Shown here piece after piece: positions 1-8,463 of a DNA stretch of 64,000 bases. Location of the stretch: the NCBI GenBank assembly GCA_037443205.1, contig JBBIOU010000002.1, positions 1-64,000 on the forward strand, read 5' to 3'. A program made the translations under genes and the position numbers. The first letter of the stretch is position 1. Every line of letters starts with the position of its first letter. Below the pieces are notes generated by a model that was given only the letters and a program-made list of their open reading frames with translations, ran no database searches and had not been told where the DNA came from. Origin of the DNA: JBBIOU01 sp037443205 (GTDB lineage: Bacteria; Bacteroidota; Bacteroidia; Flavobacteriales_D; UBA2798).

Positions 1-1
1 T

Positions 2-145
2 GGAATAGACAAAGACGAAAAATTATTAAGAGCTCAGGGAGCAATGTTCTTACTAATGAGAAATAATGAAAACCTAAAAAAGATGTTGAAAAGTGAATAT
101 GAAAAACAAAAAGACTATTTACCTTTCTTGATTACAGACAATTAA
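2..145 (+). CDS. C-terminal fragment of an unknown protein
   Basis: An open frame enters from the left edge of the window and stops with TAA at 143-145. It gives 47 residues, rich in Lys, Glu and Asn, with a predicted helical stretch and no motif that I recognise. The start lies outside the window, so length and function cannot be judged. The stop is only 8 bases before a 'gctaaca' element at 154, the same arrangement as at the end of the third gene of the following module. It may therefore be the last gene of a neighbouring cassette. Confidence 0.55.
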   Translation, partial: GIDKDEKLLRAQGAMFLLMRNNENLKKMLKSEYEKQKDYLPFLITDN

Positions 146-150
146 TTACT

Positions 151-295
151 GTTGCTAACAGCACCTACCCAAAAGTGGCGGTTCAGTGGTTAAATCAAGT
201 TTTGTGCTTCTATCAAAGTTTGTGCTGGTTGATCCGCCTTAGGCGGATGCTCCGAACCCCCCCACTGCGGCAACACGCAAACCGTTGGCGGCAAC
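151..295. repeat. Structured intergenic element with nested inverted repeats (attC-like?)
   Basis: Seen directly: three nested inverted repeats. The outer pair is gttgc (151-155) with gcaac (291-295). The middle pair is cagtgg (184-189) with ccactg (262-267). The inner one is atccgcc (232-238), a 3-base loop and ggcggat (242-248). The element is much richer in GC than its surroundings. The 7-mer gctaaca at 154-160 recurs at 1874-1880 just after the next gene group. A long imperfect palindrome following a stop codon resembles integron attC sites or a chromosomal cassette boundary, but no integrase is in view. It could instead be a REP-type element. Confidence 0.4.
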
Positions 296-348
296 CCCAA
301 GAGACGCGGAAACAAACACTCAAATAAATCGACTCTAATGCTTGCAAA

Positions 349-936
349 ATGACTTCAAACAGAAATATATTAATACAGTTTATCAAAGACACATTTCCAA
401 TTTCGGACTATGCTGCCAAACTCATTGCTGAAAATTTTGAGCATACCATCTTACCTAAAAATACTTTGACACTAAAAGAAGGTAAAATTAACTCTGATTA
501 TATTTTCTTGGAAAATGGGTTTATGCGTTCTTATGTGTTTGATACTTATGGAAACGAAGTAACCACGAACATATTCAATCCCAAGCAAATGGTGTTTGAA
601 GTAGGCTCATACTTTCAACGAAAACCATCAACTGAAAATATTGAAGCAATAACTGAGTGCAACATCTGGATTGGTAAATATGACAGTTTTCAAAACCTTT
701 TCCATTCATTACCTGAGTTTAGAGAATTTGGCAGAGCTATTTTAGTAAAAGGCTTTATTTCTTTCAAGGAGCGGACAATATCCATGATAAATGAAAAAGC
801 AGAGCAACGATACGTGAAACTATTAAAAGACAGCCCAGAGATATTTCAACACGTCCCGCTAAAATATATTGCCTCTTATCTTGGTATCACAGACACTTCA
901 TTGAGTCGTTTGAGAAAAGAAATAATGACAAAATGA
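349..936 (+). CDS. Crp/Fnr-family transcriptional regulator
   Basis: A 195-residue protein with the layout of small Bacteroidota Crp-like regulators. An N-terminal cyclic-nucleotide-binding-like beta-roll covers about residues 20-115, followed by a long helix and a C-terminal helix-turn-helix at about 150-190 (IASYLGITDTSLSRLRKE). Such proteins usually lack the full cAMP-binding signature and sense other signals; the ligand here is unknown. It starts 53 bases after the structured element and is followed on the same strand by two membrane-protein genes, which it may control. I infer that link from position only. Confidence 0.8.
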   Translation: MTSNRNILIQFIKDTFPISDYAAKLIAENFEHTILPKNTLTLKEGKINSDYIFLENGFMRSYVFDTYGNEVTTNIFNPKQMVFEVGSYFQRKPSTENIEAITECNIWIGKYDSFQNLFHSLPEFREFGRAILVKGFISFKERTISMINEKAEQRYVKLLKDSPEIFQHVPLKYIASYLGITDTSLSRLRKEIMTK

Positions 937-1004
937 TTTCTTGCCATTTGCTAAGTGGTTTTTTTAATTGACTGCTGACCTTTGCATAAACAAATTCAAG
1001 TATT

Positions 1005-1610
1005 ATGCAAGCAACAACCATTCAACAAAACAACTTGGAGACACGAGTTACCCTCGTAGTTGTTTTTTGGGGCTTAGCCAGTTTTTTATTAGGGTATTAT
1101 GGGTTTTTCAACCTAATTCCACGACCACTTTTTGGTGCAACGGTAGTGGCAATTTTGACGGGTTTAATCCTACTGTATCAGTTTAACGAGAAATTTCGGC
1201 AGTTCTGCAACAACATTCCTTTAAAAGCAATTGCCTTGTTTCATGTATGGCGAATTTTTGCAGGGTGGATTTTTCTATCATACAGCGGTGTGCTTTCTGA
1301 AACATTCATTAATAATGCTGCTTATGGCGACATTATTTCTGGCTTCATCGGTTTAATAGTATTTGTGTTCGGTCATACAAAACTGAATTACTACATTTTC
1401 AACATTGTTGGTCTACTTGACTTTATTGTGGCCGTTGGAACAGGAATTTCATTAACAATAATAGGAGATGATGGAATGGCTCCAATCATTCAACTGCCGC
1501 TAATCATGATTCCCTTGTTCGGTGTACCACTGTCCGGGTTTACACATTTCATATCCCTTAACAAACTAATGAAAATGAAAACCAATAAGCTAACCGACAT
1601 AATAGAATAA
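1005..1610 (+). CDS. Multi-pass membrane protein of unknown function
   Basis: A 201-residue protein with about six predicted hydrophobic membrane segments (roughly residues 17-38, 42-58, 74-95, 108-124, 131-152 and 158-180) and short polar ends. I do not recognise a named family with confidence. The ATG at 1005 has a promoter-like GACCTTTG at 977-984, one base off the Bacteroidota -7 box. The next gene begins two bases after its stop, so the two are very likely cotranscribed. Together with the preceding regulator it forms the accessory module between the two 'gctaaca' elements. Confidence 0.65.
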   Translation: MQATTIQQNNLETRVTLVVVFWGLASFLLGYYGFFNLIPRPLFGATVVAILTGLILLYQFNEKFRQFCNNIPLKAIALFHVWRIFAGWIFLSYSGVLSETFINNAAYGDIISGFIGLIVFVFGHTKLNYYIFNIVGLLDFIVAVGTGISLTIIGDDGMAPIIQLPLIMIPLFGVPLSGFTHFISLNKLMKMKTNKLTDIIE

Positions 1611-1611
1611 T

Positions 1612-1860
1612 ATGAGCAAAGAATTTAAAAAATTGGCTGTTTTCGGACTAATCATCAGTTTACTCACATCAACATATGTTACTTTTTTAGGAACAATTCT
1701 TAGACAAGGTTTCGGGACGGGTAACTTTATGTACAATTGGCTAAGTCTTGTACCCAAAGCATATTTAGCCGTACTACCCTTTGTGCTTATCACTGGGCCA
1801 TTGGTCAGGCGATTTGTTGATTGGTTGTTTATTAAATTCGCACAAGACAAGAGTAACTGA
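1612..1860 (+). CDS. DUF2798-like small membrane protein
   Basis: An 82-residue protein with two predicted transmembrane helices (about residues 8-30 and 45-65). The composition matches DUF2798 proteins, a small two-helix membrane family of unknown function. Its start is two bases after the stop of the upstream membrane-protein gene, so translation is probably coupled. The stop at 1860 is followed 13 bases later by a second gctaaca element. Family assignment rests on general resemblance, not on a search. Confidence 0.6.
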   Translation: MSKEFKKLAVFGLIISLLTSTYVTFLGTILRQGFGTGNFMYNWLSLVPKAYLAVLPFVLITGPLVRRFVDWLFIKFAQDKSN

Positions 1861-1867
1861 AAGAAGG

Positions 1868-1955
1868 GCAGCCGCTAACACGGGTAACCGTTCCACCGGA
1901 GGCGGACAAGTGCACAACCAACTTTTAAATGGTCGAGTAACGGATAAGCCTAAAG
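1868..1955. repeat. Second structured 'gctaaca' element closing the left module
   Basis: GC-rich noncoding sequence directly after the DUF2798-like gene. It contains gctaaca (1874-1880), a small ggtaacc palindrome, the inverted pair ccgtt (1888-1892) and aacgg (939-943 of the same kilobase, i.e. 1939-1943), and an accggaggcgg segment like the ggcgg halves of the 151-295 element. Position after a stop codon and shared motifs suggest that it is the right-hand counterpart of the first element. Similarity is partial. Confidence 0.3.
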
Positions 1956-1983
1956 CAGACCTGGTATAATCACAAAAAAATAA

Positions 1984-1999
1984 TAAGCCTTTGGGCTTA
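1984..1999. terminator. Short hairpin between convergent genes
   Basis: A perfect 6-bp stem taagcc/ggctta with a tttg loop. On the minus strand it is followed by a T-rich run (bases 1974-1983 are mostly A on the plus strand), as expected for a terminator of the minus-strand T9SS cargo gene ending at 2092. On the plus strand it is followed by gattttta, so it may act in both directions. Confidence 0.45.
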
Positions 2000-2091
2000 A
2001 TGATTTTTATATTTACTTGTATATGTTGAGCATCTTTCTGTATCTGCCGTAGCAGCTGCAATGCAAAGAAAGTGACGATAAAATATTGAAT

Positions 2092-4218
2092 TTATTTTAC
2101 CATCAGTTTCTGAGTAGAGATATTCATGTTATTATCATCAAATATTTTAAGCAAATAAATTCCCTTGGCAAAGTTGCTTAAATTTAACTTATGAATAAAT
2201 TTACCTGCACTAACATTAACTGTTTCATTAAAAATAATTTTACCGCCAATATCGGATAACTCTATCAGTAACTTTGTATCATCCATGTTATTAAATTCTA
2301 AAATAAATGTTTCTTCACCGGGATTTGGATAAACATTACCCACTTCTAAAACATGATGTGTACTTTGTCTGTTATCAACTAAAACGGTATTTGAATATTT
2401 ATAGCTACCGTCTAAATCAATTTCTTTCAGTCGGTAATAATTGATAGATTGGGGCGGTTTTTCGTGAAAATACGAATAGGAATATACCACTCCCTGATTA
2501 CCATTTGCCAAACGCTCGCCAATGGTGGTGTAAAAAATGCCATCAGAACTTGTTTCAATCACGTATTTAAACAGACTCATCTCTGAAGCCGCTTGCCATT
2601 CTAACAAATTATTTTCAGCCATATTTTTAGCGGAAAAAGTTAATAGTTCTACGGGTAATACTGTACAACTCATAGAAGCTGTGCCTGTCCAGGAAAAGCT
2701 AAAAGGTGCTCCGTCTGCCGTAAAATTATCTATCATTAAAACATAAACCTCACCTGCAGTAGCACTAATTGGTGCCACCCATTCATCTCCGGATGCATTT
2801 TCGGTAAAATCAGTTGCGCCATTACCTAATCCGGTATCACCTGTACCGTATGCAAACGAACACCTTAATGGGGTGCCTAAACTATTGCATGCAGTGCTTG
2901 CTGTTGAACCGGAAGAATATGGCCCCCAAACAGCAAAATCATAATCTTGTGATCCACTCGGGCTAATGGTAAAAGCAATGGTACCACTGGTAGAAGGCGA
3001 AAAAATATACCAATTGGAATTGTTTTCACCACTATTTAAACATCCCTGGTTACTGGTGTTTAATTCATCATAGCAACCTACCCCGGAAGTGCCACCACCA
3101 AATGATGAATTAGTACATACCGTAACACTTTGCAAACAATCTTCATTATTTACGCACGTACCTGTTGGTGCAGAAATGGTTAAATTAGAATAACTATTAC
3201 AAGTAGGAGAAGGCCATGAGTCTAAAATCAAATAATAAGTGGTACCGGCTTTGGCACAAAAACTCATGGTTTTATTCCCTGAACTACCGGTTGCCGATGT
3301 TACACAACAAGATTGGCCTCCTGATGGAGTACAGGATCCCGTTAACGGACAACCCTCATACAACATTAATCCGGTATATGAACCGCCAGAAGTGAGGTTT
3401 ATATTGATATTACCAGAAGCTGTTGGAGTAAATATCCATACTCTATCTTCTCCCCCCAAATAATTAGAACTGCCACAGACTAATGTATTAGCTGATGTTA
3501 AATCATTCACGGAACCACAAGTTGTTCCGGCACCGCTTGAATAAGGTAAAGATGCAACATTTGTAACTCCTGTACCTAAGGGGCAGCCGGGAGATGTAGA
3601 GCTTGAAGTTAAATGAATATTATCTATTGCCCCGGGAGGTTGTGTTCCGAATAAATTATCATTTCTCCAGGAAAATACCAATCGGATAGTAGAGCCCGGT
3701 GTACCACAAAAATTAATATTTGCAGTGGTCCAACTTGATACTAAGTTATAGTATGTTGCCCCTATTTGCCCGGCTGTTAATTGTGTTCCTGCTACGGGAG
3801 TTGTTGTGGTAGGAACCACAAAAACCCGAATAAAATCATAAGTACTTTCGCCTTGGCCTTTATATCTGAATTGTAAATTTAAATATGGTTCACCTGCCGG
3901 TATAGTTACATCACGATAAAAATGTACAACAGATGCACTGTTAACAGTATATGCATAGCTACCACCAGCAGGGTGAGTATTTGATATATAAGCACAATTA
4001 CTGCCTGCAAATGGCGTTGCCGGATTACCCGGTGTAACACAGTACCAGCGGTTGGTTTCTGAACCGTTAACAACTGTCCAGCCATTGGCGGCAAAACCGC
4101 TGCCACCCTCAAAACCGCCTGTTGTTGCTCCATTGATTAAGATAGTTTGTGCCTGGCTAACAAACACAAAAAGCAAAACAAAGAACAGGTTGAAAAAAAT
4201 ATGTTTAATGAACTTCAT
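2092..4218 (-). CDS. Secreted multidomain protein with T9SS type A sorting domain
   Basis: About 708 residues. I chose the ATG at 4218 because it overlaps the upstream stop as ATGA and begins a clean signal peptide ending near AQ. Then follow a beta-rich, MAM-like N-terminal region (about 25-205), two Gly/Ser/Cys-rich beta-sandwich regions resembling PPC-type domains (about 213-350 and 355-520), and a fibronectin-like stretch (about 525-610) starting PVELLTFSAK. The last ~80 residues (VYPNPGEETF ... KGIYLLKI) are a T9SS type A sorting domain. The protein should be exported by Sec and then displayed or released through the T9SS encoded at 39-45 kb. The precise substrate or adhesion target is unknown. 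Confidence 0.85.
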   Translation of the reverse strand: MKFIKHIFFNLFFVLLFVFVSQAQTILINGATTGGFEGGSGFAANGWTVVNGSETNRWYCVTPGNPATPFAGSNCAYISNTHPAGGSYAYTVNSASVVHFYRDVTIPAGEPYLNLQFRYKGQGESTYDFIRVFVVPTTTTPVAGTQLTAGQIGATYYNLVSSWTTANINFCGTPGSTIRLVFSWRNDNLFGTQPPGAIDNIHLTSSSTSPGCPLGTGVTNVASLPYSSGAGTTCGSVNDLTSANTLVCGSSNYLGGEDRVWIFTPTASGNININLTSGGSYTGLMLYEGCPLTGSCTPSGGQSCCVTSATGSSGNKTMSFCAKAGTTYYLILDSWPSPTCNSYSNLTISAPTGTCVNNEDCLQSVTVCTNSSFGGGTSGVGCYDELNTSNQGCLNSGENNSNWYIFSPSTSGTIAFTISPSGSQDYDFAVWGPYSSGSTASTACNSLGTPLRCSFAYGTGDTGLGNGATDFTENASGDEWVAPISATAGEVYVLMIDNFTADGAPFSFSWTGTASMSCTVLPVELLTFSAKNMAENNLLEWQAASEMSLFKYVIETSSDGIFYTTIGERLANGNQGVVYSYSYFHEKPPQSINYYRLKEIDLDGSYKYSNTVLVDNRQSTHHVLEVGNVYPNPGEETFILEFNNMDDTKLLIELSDIGGKIIFNETVNVSAGKFIHKLNLSNFAKGIYLLKIFDDNNMNISTQKLMVK

Positions 4219-4556
4219 TTCCATTTACAGTTAATTTCAGTTAAACTTTCATGTAAATATTTTTCAAAAAACTGATAGCCGGGAAATGCGGCAATCAAGT
4301 TGTTCATGATGTCTTGCGATGTGGGAATGGGTTTGTAATTAATATTTACTACGATATGTATCAGCGAATGGTTGACGCATATTTCGATTTTTTTAATCGA
4401 AACCGTATAAGTGTTTAATAGGTGTTGTTTAATAATTTCAAGGTTTACCGGTTGATTATTACCGGTAGTAACACCCAATAAAATGCTTCCTTTTTCTTGC
4501 GATTTTGATATTTGTATAATTGCTAAAAACAGAAGCAGCAGCAAATGTTTTTTCAT
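4215..4556 (-). CDS. Small exported protein, unknown family
   Basis: A 113-residue protein with a clear N-terminal signal peptide (poly-Leu core, residues 3-18, cleavage near KSQ). The mature part is about 95 residues with mixed alpha/beta character and two Cys. I do not recognise the family. Its stop overlaps the start of the downstream T9SS cargo gene by four bases (ATGA), so the two are translationally coupled and probably act together at the surface or in the periplasm. Confidence 0.65.
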   Translation of the reverse strand: MKKHLLLLLFLAIIQISKSQEKGSILLGVTTGNNQPVNLEIIKQHLLNTYTVSIKKIEICVNHSLIHIVVNINYKPIPTSQDIMNNLIAAFPGYQFFEKYLHESLTEINCKWK

Positions 4557-4628
4557 ATACCTTCGTGTTTTTTCGTAAAAATATATGATTCTATATGATA
4601 TTAAAAATAATTTAAATAATTTAACTTG

Positions 4629-5816
4629 ATGTTAAATTTTTGGTTTATAGAACAATTACTGACTCAGGATACCGATATTGATTTTGCCTTATTTTACAAG
4701 GATGGTAATCCAGTAATGATGTTATCGGGTAGTGGTTCGTCTGAAGAAATATCGAGCTTAGATACAAACGCTTATAACTTTGGGTATATAAGCTATGATT
4801 ATAAAAATAAAATAGAAAATTTATACTCGAATAATTACAGCGGTATTAATAACCATGAATATTTTTTTGCAAGAGCTGATTTGGTATTGCAATACACTGA
4901 AAATAAATGGCAAAAAATTTACGACAATAAACGTATAAAGATAAATATTTCTGAGCGCATCAATAAAAATAAATCAACTGATACGCAAAAAATCAAAGTA
5001 AAACAACGAATCAAAAAATCAGAATATTTAGCATCTGTAAAAAAATTACAAGAACACATTCTACGGGGTGATGTATATGAAATAAACTATTGCCTTGAGT
5101 TTTTTGCAGAAAACACCGATATAAATCCTCTGATAATATTTAATAAATTACTTAGTTTAACGAATGCGCCACACTCGGTATTATTAAAGCACAAAGATAT
5201 TTATGTGATGTGTGCCAGTCCGGAAAGGTATTTGCAAAAATGCAGGCAAAAACTTATTTCTCAACCCATTAAAGGTACTGCCCCAAGAGGGATTAACAAA
5301 AATGCAGATGAAAAATTAATGCGTGAATTATATCATAGCGAAAAAGAACGTTCAGAAAATGTAATGATAGTTGACCTGGTAAGAAACGACTTATCGCGAA
5401 TTGCAAAATGCGAAAGCGTAAAAGTAGATGAACTTTTTGGTATATACAGTTTTAAAACGGTACATCAAATGATTTCTACCATAAGCTGCGAATTAAAAGA
5501 AAATATTACATTTAAAGACATCATTCATGCTACTTTTCCGATGGGCTCTATGACGGGTGCCCCAAAAATAAAAGCGATGGAACTGATTGAAATATATGAA
5601 CAAAGCAAAAGAGGTATATATTCGGGTAGCATTGGCTACACCTTGCCAAATGGCGATTTTGATTTTAATGTGGTAATACGCAGCATCATTTACGATAAAA
5701 AAAATAAGTATCTTTCGTTGCCGGTTGGCAGTGCCATTACGACTTATGCCGACCCCGAAAAGGAGTACCGGGAATGTTTACTTAAAGCGCAGGCCATGAT
5801 TCGCGCACTTGAATAA
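4629..5816 (+). CDS. pabB: Aminodeoxychorismate synthase component I
   Basis: Chorismate-binding enzyme of the anthranilate synthase component I family, making 4-amino-4-deoxychorismate for folate synthesis. The catalytic domain fills most of its 395 residues. PIKGT near residue 212 carries the Lys typical of PabB. Chorismate/Mg-binding stretches are SENVMIVDLVRNDLSR (about 242-258) and GSMTGAPKIKAMELIE (about 305-320). I start at ATG 4629; a TTG three bases upstream is a less likely start. The stop is three bases before tilS, indicating an operon. The glutaminase partner (pabA) and pabC are not in the window. Confidence 0.92.
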   Translation: MLNFWFIEQLLTQDTDIDFALFYKDGNPVMMLSGSGSSEEISSLDTNAYNFGYISYDYKNKIENLYSNNYSGINNHEYFFARADLVLQYTENKWQKIYDNKRIKINISERINKNKSTDTQKIKVKQRIKKSEYLASVKKLQEHILRGDVYEINYCLEFFAENTDINPLIIFNKLLSLTNAPHSVLLKHKDIYVMCASPERYLQKCRQKLISQPIKGTAPRGINKNADEKLMRELYHSEKERSENVMIVDLVRNDLSRIAKCESVKVDELFGIYSFKTVHQMISTISCELKENITFKDIIHATFPMGSMTGAPKIKAMELIEIYEQSKRGIYSGSIGYTLPNGDFDFNVVIRSIIYDKKNKYLSLPVGSAITTYADPEKEYRECLLKAQAMIRALE

Positions 5817-5819
5817 AAC

Positions 5820-7139
5820 ATGATTGAAAAATTTATTCATATAGCCGAAGAAAATATTACCGACCCTGCCGGTAAAAAATTTTTATTAGCCGTGAGTGGC
5901 GGTGTAGATTCTGTTGTTTTGTCACATTTATTTGCTCACTGGAAAGTGAATTTTTCAATTGCACATTGCAACTTTAAATTAAGAGGTTCAGAAAGTGATG
6001 ATGATGAAAAATTTGTGAAAGAACTTTCGTTAAAATTAGATGTTCCTTTTTATGTTAACAGTTTTAATACCGAAAAATATGCTGCTGAAAACAAAGTATC
6101 TATTCAAATGGCGGCACGAGAATTAAGATATGAATGGTTTAAAAAACTCTTAAAAGAAAAAAAATTTAATTATCTGGTTACTGCTCATCATCGCAACGAC
6201 CAGGTTGAAACTTTTTTTATTAACTTGTTGCGCGGGTCGGGTATTGAAGGTTTAACCGGTATGCACCTGTTAGAAAAAAATATTTTCAGACCCCTGCTCC
6301 CTTTTGGCAAAGACGAAATTGTTACTTATGCCGAAAATCATAATATACACTGGCGCGAAGACTCCTCTAACTTAAAAAATGATTATCTGAGAAACAAATT
6401 ACGCAATGAAATTTTCCCTTTTTTTGAAAAAATTAGTCCCACTTTTATTAATACGCTGTATGATAATACCGATCGTTTAAAGGAAGTTAATAAAATTTAC
6501 AAACATTACATTGAACAACATAAAGAACTTATAAAGCCAAACGACTTTGGCCATGAAATTAATTTACAACAAGTGCAAGACACGCTAAGTCCCGCAACAG
6601 TATTATTTGAATTACTCAGACCTTTTCACTTTAATTTTTCTACCGTAAAAAAAATTCTGGGCATTCAAAACATTACCGAAGGAAAGAAATTCTTCTCGCC
6701 TTCTCACCGGGCTGTAAATCATAAGGGTACTCTCTTAATTACCCGTATCACCCCCGAAGATATGCCATATTATACTATCGAAAAAAATGTTGCCGAAATA
6801 AAAGAACCTTTACAGCTGCAGTTTAATTACAAACACAACCCCAACGAAATAATTAATGATAAAAATATTGCCCTGCTGGATTTAGAAAAAATACAATTCC
6901 CGTTAATTCTCAGAAAATGGTATAAAGGCGATTCTTTTTTTCCGCTGGGGATGAAAGGGCGTAAAAAATTAAGTGATTTTTTTGTGGACAATAAATTATC
7001 TCTGGTTGAAAAAGAAAACATCTGGGTATTGGCATCGGGCGATAATATATTATGGATAATAGGGCTTAGGATAGATAATCGTTATAAAATTACTCCCGAA
7101 ACAAAGCAATGTCTTAAAGTAGAACTTATTAGTTTGTAA
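5820..7139 (+). CDS. tilS: tRNA(Ile)-lysidine synthetase
   Basis: Converts the wobble C34 of tRNA-Ile(CAU) to lysidine using ATP and lysine, switching its decoding to AUA. The PP-loop SGGVDS (residues 26-31) binds ATP. The N-terminal PP-ATPase domain spans about 1-200, and the C-terminal TilS domain is visible around 355-435 (LRKWYKGDSFFPLGM). The 439-residue length is normal. Cotranscribed with pabB (three-base gap). Confidence 0.94.
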   Translation: MIEKFIHIAEENITDPAGKKFLLAVSGGVDSVVLSHLFAHWKVNFSIAHCNFKLRGSESDDDEKFVKELSLKLDVPFYVNSFNTEKYAAENKVSIQMAARELRYEWFKKLLKEKKFNYLVTAHHRNDQVETFFINLLRGSGIEGLTGMHLLEKNIFRPLLPFGKDEIVTYAENHNIHWREDSSNLKNDYLRNKLRNEIFPFFEKISPTFINTLYDNTDRLKEVNKIYKHYIEQHKELIKPNDFGHEINLQQVQDTLSPATVLFELLRPFHFNFSTVKKILGIQNITEGKKFFSPSHRAVNHKGTLLITRITPEDMPYYTIEKNVAEIKEPLQLQFNYKHNPNEIINDKNIALLDLEKIQFPLILRKWYKGDSFFPLGMKGRKKLSDFFVDNKLSLVEKENIWVLASGDNILWIIGLRIDNRYKITPETKQCLKVELISL

Positions 7140-7389
7140 ATATTTATCATCCGGATTGTGCATTATTTGGGTTCCGTTTACCCCCATAACATATTAACCT
7201 CATGTATATGGGCAAGCCCCAAAAGTCATTAAACTTTTTTCACAACAAGCCGGTTGTCTAAGATTTTGTTATGTTTTCTTAAAATATTTTTATTATTTAG
7301 AGTAAAAAATTCTAACAAAATCTAAAATAGAGAACTTTTTATATCCTTATTCGTTTAAATTCTACTAAACCTAAAACACCCCCCTGCTT
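7140..7389. other. Intergenic region with inverted repeat and repeat-like segment
   Basis: 250 noncoding bases between tilS and the next gene. Two things stand out. First, a perfect 11-bp inverted repeat, agattttgtta (7261-7271) and taacaaaatct (7313-7323), separated by 41 AT-rich bases. Second, a segment around 7217-7240 whose reverse complement resembles 56400-56425. I see no confident terminator or promoter here. Confidence 0.35.
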
Positions 7390-7683
7390 ATGGAAAATAT
7401 TGCCACCCCGATTCTTATTCAAAAAGAATCTATCATTAATTTAAAATTTCCGGCCGAAAAAATAGAACGTACCCAGGAAGAAGAAAAACAACTTTTAGAT
7501 AAACTGCACCGGGCTACAACCTTGGGTAATATTGACCAACAAAAAGCCCGTATTTATTTTAAAGATAATGAGGGTTTAAAATTTGTTGAAACTACCATTT
7601 GGGCAACCGGTGAAAAAAACATTGTGCTAAAACAAGGCATTACCATTCCTATACACCGGATAGTAGATGTTAGTTTTTATTGA
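7390..7683 (+). CDS. Small conserved-looking protein of unknown function
   Basis: A 97-residue soluble protein without a signal peptide: a charged helical N-terminal half (Lys/Glu-rich, about residues 20-50) and a beta-rich C-terminal half ending in an IPIHRIVDVSF stretch. I do not know the family. It has an ATG start and ends 19 bases before the promoter box of the transporter gene, on the same strand. Confidence 0.65.
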   Translation: MENIATPILIQKESIINLKFPAEKIERTQEEEKQLLDKLHRATTLGNIDQQKARIYFKDNEGLKFVETTIWATGEKNIVLKQGITIPIHRIVDVSFY

Positions 7684-7709
7684 TTCATGTTTCATTTCGC
7701 ATAACTTTG
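7680..7709 (+). promoter_or_regulatory. Bacteroidota-type promoter for the queuosine-precursor transporter
   Basis: TTG at 7680-7682, a 19-base spacer and TAACTTTG at 7702-7709 match the Bacteroidota -33/-7 pattern. Transcription would begin near 7716, leaving a short leader before the TTG start at 7733. Confidence 0.6.
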
Positions 7710-7732
7710 CCATATAAAACAAGCTGATTTTT

Positions 7733-8461
7733 TTGCAAAAAAACGATTTAAAAGAAAAAGCATTTCTCTGGTATTTAATACTGGCCGGGATGTTTATTGC
7801 CGCATTGGTAACCTGCAACCTTATATTTATTAAGTTCTTTTACTGGCAACCTTTGGCATTTATACACCGCGAAGATTCTGTTTGGAGTTTAATAACCGGT
7901 TACACATTTATTATCAGTGTGGGTATTATTCCTTACCCTGTAACATTTTTAATTACCGATATAATTTCTGAAATATACGGACGCAAGAAAGCCAACCAGG
8001 TAGTAACAGCAGGCTTAATTGCCAGCTTATTTACCGTTTTAATTGTTTATTTAGCCATGCAGGTTCCTGCCACCGATTTTTCGGTACTGAGCGATGCCGA
8101 ATTTGAAAAAGTTTTTAGCAATGTTGTGTATGGTGTAGGTGCATCCATGATAGCCTATTTATTAGCACAATATATAGATATTCGGATTTTTCATTTTTGG
8201 AAAAAATTAACCAACGGCAAACATTTATGGTTAAGAAACAATTTTTCAACTATCCCTTCTCAGTTAGTAGATACTTTAACCATTTTATTGATTTTGTGTA
8301 GCGCAGGTACCTTGCAATGGAGTAAATTTATGCCTTTGCTGATTAATGGTTTTTTATTTAAAGTAATTATAGCTGTTTTAGATACTCCCTTTTTTTACTT
8401 GCTGGTATGGTGGTTTCGCAAAAAATTTAAACTGCAACCGGGCGAAGAACTAACCTGGTAA
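7733..8461 (+). CDS. Queuosine precursor transporter (YhhQ/VUT family)
   Basis: A 242-residue inner-membrane protein with about six transmembrane segments. The VTFLITDIISEIYGRKKA stretch (about residues 64-82) is characteristic of the YhhQ/vitamin-uptake-like transporters that import queuosine precursors (preQ0/preQ1 or queuine). No ATG lies upstream of the first membrane segment, so the TTG at 7733, just after a good promoter box, is the most likely start. It ends convergently, two bases from the stop of the next gene. Confidence 0.85.
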   Translation: MQKNDLKEKAFLWYLILAGMFIAALVTCNLIFIKFFYWQPLAFIHREDSVWSLITGYTFIISVGIIPYPVTFLITDIISEIYGRKKANQVVTAGLIASLFTVLIVYLAMQVPATDFSVLSDAEFEKVFSNVVYGVGASMIAYLLAQYIDIRIFHFWKKLTNGKHLWLRNNFSTIPSQLVDTLTILLILCSAGTLQWSKFMPLLINGFLFKVIIAVLDTPFFYLLVWWFRKKFKLQPGEELTW

Positions 8462-8463
8462 TG

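Noticed and set aside
968..1186. A 72-codon open frame overlapping the start of the 1005-1610 membrane-protein gene in another frame
   Set aside because: Its composition is not protein-like, and the 1005 frame has clear membrane helices and a coupled downstream gene.
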